A DNA stretch of 11,744 nt from Suillus spraguei. Taxonomy: Eukaryota; Basidiomycota; Agaricomycetes; Boletales; Suillaceae. The stretch lies in the NCBI GenBank assembly GCA_016800925.1, contig JABCPU010001224.1, positions 1-11,744 on the forward strand. The letters are read 5' to 3'. A program made the position numbers and the translations under genes. Each line of letters begins with the position of its first letter. The stretch's first letter is position 1. The notes below the pieces were generated by a model. It was not told the DNA's origin, did no database searches, and saw nothing but the letters and a program-made list of their open reading frames with translations. Shown here piece after piece: positions 7,360-11,744 of this stretch.

Positions 7360-8055
7360 ATGCCACCATGCACTGTTTCAGCAGACTTGAAAGCTCAAAT
7401 TCCTATTCTACATCAACATAGGCATTCTGTTCAAGCATATATGCCATCTGCTTGGGGTCAAGAAGACTCTCATATACAAAGTCTTGCAACTTTTTCCCTT
7501 AGTTTCATAGTACCACTGCAGCAATCAAGGCCGGCATCGCAGCCTCACTGTCAATGACATCGCATTCATTACAACTATCCTCTGTCATCATCCCACTATC
7601 TATCTTGATGAGCTACAACATTAATTACACTCTTGCCATGGTGTGTTTGTGTCCATACCAACACTTTTTTCACACTTTTGTCGACTGCATGTCAATCGCA
7701 AGTGTATTTCGGTGTATGTGCTTGAAAGGAACAAGGAACTACGTGCCATTTTCATAAATAGTATTATGAGATAGCACCTGACCCGGAAAGTTGATGTTTG
7801 GAGATGAGGCTGCAAAAGATGAAAGAACAACTATTCACGCCATGGGAGATCAAAAATTGGAACAAGGTACGTCAAAATTTGCTTCTATTGGTATGTAATG
7901 ACCGTTTTGTCCAAGGTGTGTCCAAAGGAAATGTTTCATGCAAGGCAAACACTACTCAATCCTGCCAATCCTGACTCTTGATGGGATCATTGCCTATGAC
8001 ATTATCGAAAAACTAGTCACGAGTGAGTGCTTTGTCTGATTCTTGCGTGAACATG
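7360..8055 (+). pseudogene. Tc1/mariner-like (DDE_3) transposase, 5' part, broken
   Basis: The ATG at 7360-7362 begins MPPCTVSADLKAQIPILH, the usual start of agaricomycete DDE_3-type transposases. After a frameshift near 7437 come ICHLLGVKKTLIYKVLQ (helix-turn-helix), GRHRSLTVNDIAFITTIL (GRPR-like hook), HPTIYLDELQ, VFVSIPTL and LERNKELRAIFINSIM, with in-frame stops near 7507 and 7620. IAPDPE and LMFGDEAAKDERTT follow in shifted frames; the D of GDEAA is the likely first catalytic aspartate. An intron of about 45-49 bp (7867 or 7871 to 7915) precedes CVQRKCFMQGKHYS and ILPILTLDGIIAYDIIEKLV, then a TGA and FLREHV before GTAAGT. The second Asp and the Glu/Asp of the catalytic triad are absent, so the gene is truncated as well as frameshifted. 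No terminal repeats of its own were found. Confidence 0.85.
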
Positions 8056-8362
8056 TGGTAAGTCTCATGAATGTGATACTTTAAACCATACTTTTCCCTC
8101 TCAATAACCCTGTATTGTGACTTGTCATGTTTTGCAAGGATGATAGTCAGGTAGTTGGGCTCAGAGATTTTAGAATACAAGTTCCTTGACTTTTGTAGAC
8201 TTGACCTCCTTGGTTCTTTTGGACTTTGCTTTGCCATTAGTTTCAGTAGCAGTATTTGTGTATGTATGGACAATGAATATAGCCCTAAATTGAGGGTATC
8301 TCAATGGAGGGTGATGGCGACGGACATCACGAAGCACTCTGAATTGGTGCTGAATTTGTCAC
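8056..8362. other. Unassigned segment inside the tnp2 element
   Basis: It begins with a GTAAGT donor after FLREHV, but no matching downstream transposase exon was found. A minus-strand frame of 86 codons (8273 to 8013) is open, lysine- and arginine-rich, and includes KLMAKQSPKEPRRSS; it overlaps the end of the Tc1-like remnant on the other strand and shows no domain I know. Confidence 0.4.
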
Positions 8363-8449
8363 TCAAGTGCTTATGGGGTCCTGGCCAGTCATTTCTGACG
8401 TGTGAGTTTCAACTTTTGTGATTCCGCATATTTATGAAAACAGCTGTAA
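8363..8449 (+). repeat. Inner inverted repeat, right copy (87 bp)
   Basis: Partner of 3895-3981. It starts TCAAGTGCTTATGGGGTCC and ends AAAACAGCTGTAA. Four of about six differences between the copies are CG/TG exchanges. Confidence 0.85.
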
Positions 8450-8489
8450 GCACCAAACATGTTGTTATAATGATCAGGAAGTTTTATAA

Positions 8490-8628
8490 GGACAAGGTTC
8501 AGCTTATCTCACCAGTAGCTTTATTCCCTATTTACCTCTATTTATTCCAGGTATACTCAAGGTATACTCATTTCAGTCACAAGATTGGGCTTGGGCATTG
8601 GGCGTTCAACTTTGAGCTCCCCTAATAA
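8490..8628 (-). repeat. Right terminal inverted repeat
   Basis: Partner of 3563-3713. It closes in GAGCTCCCCTAATAA. It lacks most of the heptamer expansion of the left arm (one CCCAATGCCCAAGCCCAA run only). Confidence 0.9.
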
Positions 8629-9050
8629 CACATTTCAATGACATGTCTGAGAGCACCCAGTCACAGGACAGAGAACCAGGTCAAGCCAAGGTTTTTCTCT
8701 GCAGCACAGGCCCAGGGATCTGATGTGTGCTGACTTTGTGTGCAGGCGAAGAATACTTCCGAGTCCACACATTTGATCACCAGAGCCTACTGAGGCTGCA
8801 GTAGTTTGGGCGTACTCCCACCAACAGTTGAGTTGTCCAGTTGAAGAGCTGGACGTGTTCAGCGCACAATATTGTGACATCAAGAGCACTTCAGCAGACC
8901 CTGGGGCAATGAATTTGGGCTGAAAGTTACCCTGATCGGAACTAGCATCAGGAAAATCTCAACTTACTTACAGCTGTTTGCATAAATGATGACAGTATGC
9001 GCTTTTTCCTGTCTGCTGATAAATGCAGGTCTGATTTCAAGTCCCTATGA
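8629..9050. other. No recognisable gene next to the tnp2 element
   Basis: Frames here are broken every 20-60 codons. The longest ordered reading on the plus strand is GEEYFRVHTFDHQSLLRLQ (about 8738-8796), which looks coding-like but was not identified. TTACAGCTGTTTGCATAAA at 8968-8986 resembles the TTACAGCTGTTTTCATAAA found at the edge of both inner repeats of the neighbouring element. Confidence 0.35.
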
Positions 9051-9191
9051 AAGTTGGTTGATGCATTGATGAATACCCCTGAGCATCATCAGGAACTGGA
9101 GAGTATGCTAGAGGAATGGGCTGATGTGGGGATGATGGGTGAGTTTCAGGACAGTGCAGCAGGCAGTGACAATGTCAACATTGTTTTATAG
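9051..9191 (+). pseudogene. Unidentified acidic coding fragment
   Basis: Open frame beginning KLVDALMNTPEHHQELESML and continuing EEWADVGMMGEFQDSAAGSD to a TAG at 9189-9191. It is rich in Glu, Asp and Met, probably helical, and stays open for 46 codons where neighbouring frames are closed. It lacks its own start. AAAG at 9050-9053 could be a splice acceptor. It could be an exon of the same decayed gene as the next entry, upstream of the Helitron replicase. No family recognised. Confidence 0.35.
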
Positions 9192-9239
9192 TAGTTTTTT
9201 GTTGTCGGTTATTAGCATCACATTGTTTGAATAGAATGG

Positions 9240-9796
9240 CTGCAGTGCCTTACTAGGCCTGCACATTTACAAGGGCTCAGTGATTTGCTAGAGCTATCCC
9301 CGACTTCCCATGAAGTGGGAGGAGGGTCTTGTAGGATACAATTTCTACAGGCACCTGTACTATGATTTGTGGGAACACTTTCCACCAGAAACTGTACAGT
9401 TGATGATGTGATTGATGATTTGTTAATGCAGGTACATAAATACAAATACATACAACAATAGATGACAGTTGTCATTGTTGTTAACATTAATAATATACTT
9501 GTGGAACTTGAATTACTCGACAAACTCAAACTCAAAGTCTGCTGTGTCTACAACTCTCTGTCTGCTTGTTTTATTGACAATATTTCAGAATGACTGTGTT
9601 TCTCTCCAAACACCCCAGTACAGCACCTCGAGTACTTGATGCTAAAGATTGCCCACCTCACAACATCCTTCATGACATACAATCATATCATCTGTTTTAC
9701 GATGCTCTGTACTACCCACAATATCATGAATTTGTATATGCAACTGCTGAAAATTTTTTGCTGTTGGTTACAGTGATCTCTGGCCTTCCATGGTAG
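9240..9796 (+). pseudogene. Unidentified decayed two-exon gene fragment
   Basis: On the plus strand, about 9240-9431 reads CLTRPAHLQGLSDLLELSPT, later CTVDDVIDDLLMQ, interrupted by one TGA near 9361. A good intron candidate follows at 9432-9588 (157 bp): donor GTACAT, a TTGAC branch-like site, then TTTCAG. The next exon begins NDCVSLQTPQYS; after a frameshift near 9640 it continues DAKDCPPHNILHDIQSYHLF and YDALYYPQYHEFVYATAENF. The composition and intron suggest real coding history, but I do not recognise the family. Its position just upstream of the Helitron replicase, on the same strand, suggests either an accessory gene of that Helitron or an independent gene fragment. Nothing clear was seen between 9797 and 10029. 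Confidence 0.4.
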
Positions 9797-10221
9797 CAGC
9801 CTATGTTTCAAATGCAGTCCCCATTATCAATCCGTCACAGTGGCTGTATTTTTCGATGGGTAGGTCTGTCTGTTCATCTGGACGATGTTTCAATGACTTT
9901 TGCTTGGTCCCATTTTGAGTGTGCTGCATATGTGCACTGTAGTGTATTCAAATGTTTCAAGAATTATTGAGAAGCTGTTCAACAAGGCTCTCCCTCCCAA
10001 CTGCTGTCCATGCATCATGTCCAGACTAAATGATGATCCTCAATGGTTTGTTTTACACTGATGCTTCTTACACTGAAAATTTGTCTGCTTTGTCTGCACC
10101 TGTTCTCCATGGTGTCACATTGCATGTTGGTACTAAAAAATCAGGTGTGCAAAATAATAAAGAACACAGCGTTGATGCAATTCCTTCATATTTCAGTTCT
10201 CAACACACACAACTCGCAAGC

Positions 10222-11744
10222 ATGTCAGATGAATCCCTCTTGGAGAGTCTCTTGGCCACATCATCACCCCCACCTGATTGCACAAAATTACGAGGGACTT
10301 TACTAACTGCCGATATTCAGAACTTGTATGGTCACAAGGTGGTGACAGCTCTATGCACTCCTCCTGTTATCAGCGCATCACTTGCTCATGGTTCAGCAGT
10401 TGTACGAGCCTCTGAAGCCATGTCTTTACCATGGATTGTGGCATCTGTCAATGATCTTGCTTGCCATTTAGAGAAGCCTGAAATGCACTGACATCCAGAC
10501 ATGTATTCGTCGATTGGCGCCACACTATCGCATGCTCTACAACAAGCACTCTCATTGCAAAAAATGTAATGCACTTGCTGATTATGTTCAACAACGTGCA
10601 CTATACTTACTTCATGCTGGTTCAAGTGTTTTAGGTGATATTTATTTTGCATATTTTCCATTCTTGAGCTGTTACTCACTCTCGGATAAGGCTGCTTTCT
10701 GTCAGATTCTCACTCATGAGTTTGGCATGCTCATCACTGAACACTTCTCACAGGAAATTGTCTTGCGCCCTGTCAAGGACATATCAGCCTGTCTAGAAAG
10801 CAAACAGAATGTACTGGCAGAGATAAGAAATATTTGTACAGATCGAGAGTGGGATTGGCCAATGCCTATTTCAAAGAATGTCCTTTTTAAATGTTTGAAT
10901 GACTACATGGAAAAAATGACATGGACCGAGCTGCTCGTATGTGCTGTGTGTTCACAGTATGACAGAGATGCTGTTGATGTTCATTTATCAGGGGATATAT
11001 TGTCAATGAATCTAGACTTACTCCGTGTCTTGGACGACTTTGTTGTTGAAAAGTGTGTGATTCAGTGCATGTCGACATGTTTCACTTTTGACAATGATCT
11101 CATTGATGGTCTTATGTTGGAGAAACGTGGGATAGTGTTTGAAAATTCGAAGGCCATTGACTCAAAGTATGTCTGCATTGCAAATCTTCCTTGACAAAGA
11201 ATAAGATGCCTTCATTAACACTTGCAAATGGGTTGTTTCATGGCACCCTTCCTGATCAATTTCGTGATCTGACCTGGGTTGAGGAGAAGATCTGCACTAT
11301 ATATTCCATTACTGCACATGTCACCTGTCTATTTCAATTATCTGATTTGTTGCAGCATAAGGTTTTCCATGGAAATACCTGTGCACATGACATGAATGTT
11401 ATGTCTACTGTTTCTGTGTTGCCGTGGACCCCTGCAGACATCAATGGGTTTCTGAGTGTCATTTTCATTGGTCCTGAAAAGTTTGACCCGAATTGCATGG
11501 GCACATTGTTCTGTGTCCACAAACAAAAAATCTGGTCTTTTCTCATATGGTTGAAGAATCACAACTGTCTGTATGCCAATATTGAATTAGATTCATCTAT
11601 ATTGGACCAACATTTAGTGGATGGCTGCCTTCCTGGTCTACATGAGCGTGTGGTGGAGGATCATGTGGTTGATGCTCAGCGTGTTTTCAGGTCAGAGACT
11701 GCTGGTTTTGCAACCCATCCGGCCAAATTATTAGAAGTCTCGAG
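10222..11744 (+). pseudogene. Helitron replicase N-terminal region (DUF6570-type), frameshifted, runs off window
   Basis: It starts at MSDESLLESLLATSSPPPDC (ATG 10222-10224), preceded by open sequence back to 10030 that may be leader or an upstream exon. The first frame runs through LRGTLLTADIQNLYGHKVVT to a TGA at 10489-10491; a frameshift at about 10471-10489 moves to a second frame with HCKKCNALADYVQQRALYLL, YSLSDKAAFCQILTHEFGML, DREWDWPMPISKN, MTWTELLVCAVCSQ and DNDLIDGLMLEKRG. A second shift at about 11185 leads to KMPSLTLANGLFHGTLPDQF, DLTWVEEKICTIY, VFHGNTCAHDMNV, FLSVIFIGPEKF and IWSFLIWLKNHN, the DUF6570 region found upstream of the Helitron helicase-like domain in basidiomycetes. 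The HUH nuclease and PIF1-like helicase would follow beyond 11744. Helitrons move by rolling-circle replication; this copy is at least twice frameshifted and unlikely to be functional. Confidence 0.85.

Larger units (their letters stand above)
3563..8628 (-). mobile_element. tnp2-type (CACTA-like) DNA transposon, decayed and nested
   Basis: An element of about 5.07 kb bounded by long inverted repeats opening TTATTAGGGGAGCTCAAAG at both ends. It encodes a broken tnp2-family transposase on the minus strand. Two solo LTRs (1,083 bp plus two target duplications) and a Tc1/mariner-like remnant are carried inside, so the original tnp2 element was probably about 4 kb or less if the mariner piece is also foreign. 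The exact ends and target duplication cannot be fixed, because the flanks (AATTATTA on the left, TAATAACA on the right) are A/T-rich and near-palindromic; a 2-bp TA or AT duplication fits. CACTA elements normally make 3-bp duplications and start CACTA/G, which is not seen here, so the family label rests on the transposase. Confidence 0.82.

Noticed and set aside
8013..8273. 86-codon minus-strand gene
   Set aside because: It overlaps the Tc1-like remnant on the other strand and has no recognisable domain or promoter; kept only as a note in the unassigned segment.
8363..8421. Second transposase C-terminus on the plus strand (LKCLWGPGQ...CEFQLL)
   Set aside because: It is the other copy of the inner inverted repeat; there is no tnp2 motif upstream of it on this strand.

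Overview
The window looks like transposon-rich nuclear DNA from an agaricomycete (mushroom-forming basidiomycete). The reasons are short GT-AG introns of about 50-60 bp with CTRAY-like branch sites, a small intron-split beta-trefoil gene, and three transposase types common in these fungi: a tnp2-type CACTA-like transposase, a Tc1/mariner-like DDE transposase and the DUF6570 region of a Helitron replicase. I see no bacterial operons, CRISPR array, tRNA or rRNA. Family names come from remembered conserved motifs; no search was run.

Layout. 1-2440 is mostly unassigned, with a degenerate 39-bp minisatellite (594-768), short dispersed repeats and weak coding remnants. 2447-3163 holds the only host-like gene with a believable promoter and exon structure: a small cytoplasmic beta-trefoil protein resembling mushroom protease inhibitors or lectins. 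Its last coding segment seems to carry a one-base frame disruption.

3563-8628 is one composite element bounded by inverted repeats of about 140-150 bp. On the minus strand it carries a decayed tnp2-like transposase (7067 down to about 3988). Two unrelated solo LTRs sit inside that gene: 4443-4918 with the 5-bp duplication GATAC, and 6033-6639 with the 6-bp duplication GATGTC. Deleting either LTR plus one duplication copy restores a continuous, family-like reading frame across the junction, which is strong internal evidence for both. A decayed Tc1/mariner-like transposase (7360-8055, plus strand) lies head-to-head with the tnp2 gene inside the same element.

8629-10221 contains unidentified, probably decayed coding sequence with one good intron candidate. 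10222 to the window end is the 5' part of a frameshifted Helitron replicase; its HUH nuclease and helicase domains would lie beyond the window.

Reading the nesting: the tnp2 element arrived first and acquired the LTR retrotransposons later; these recombined to solo LTRs. Several differences between its paired arms are CpG-to-TpG changes, consistent with methylation-linked decay. The window shows layered transposon remains and one small defence-type gene. I did not find a convincing new multi-gene system.
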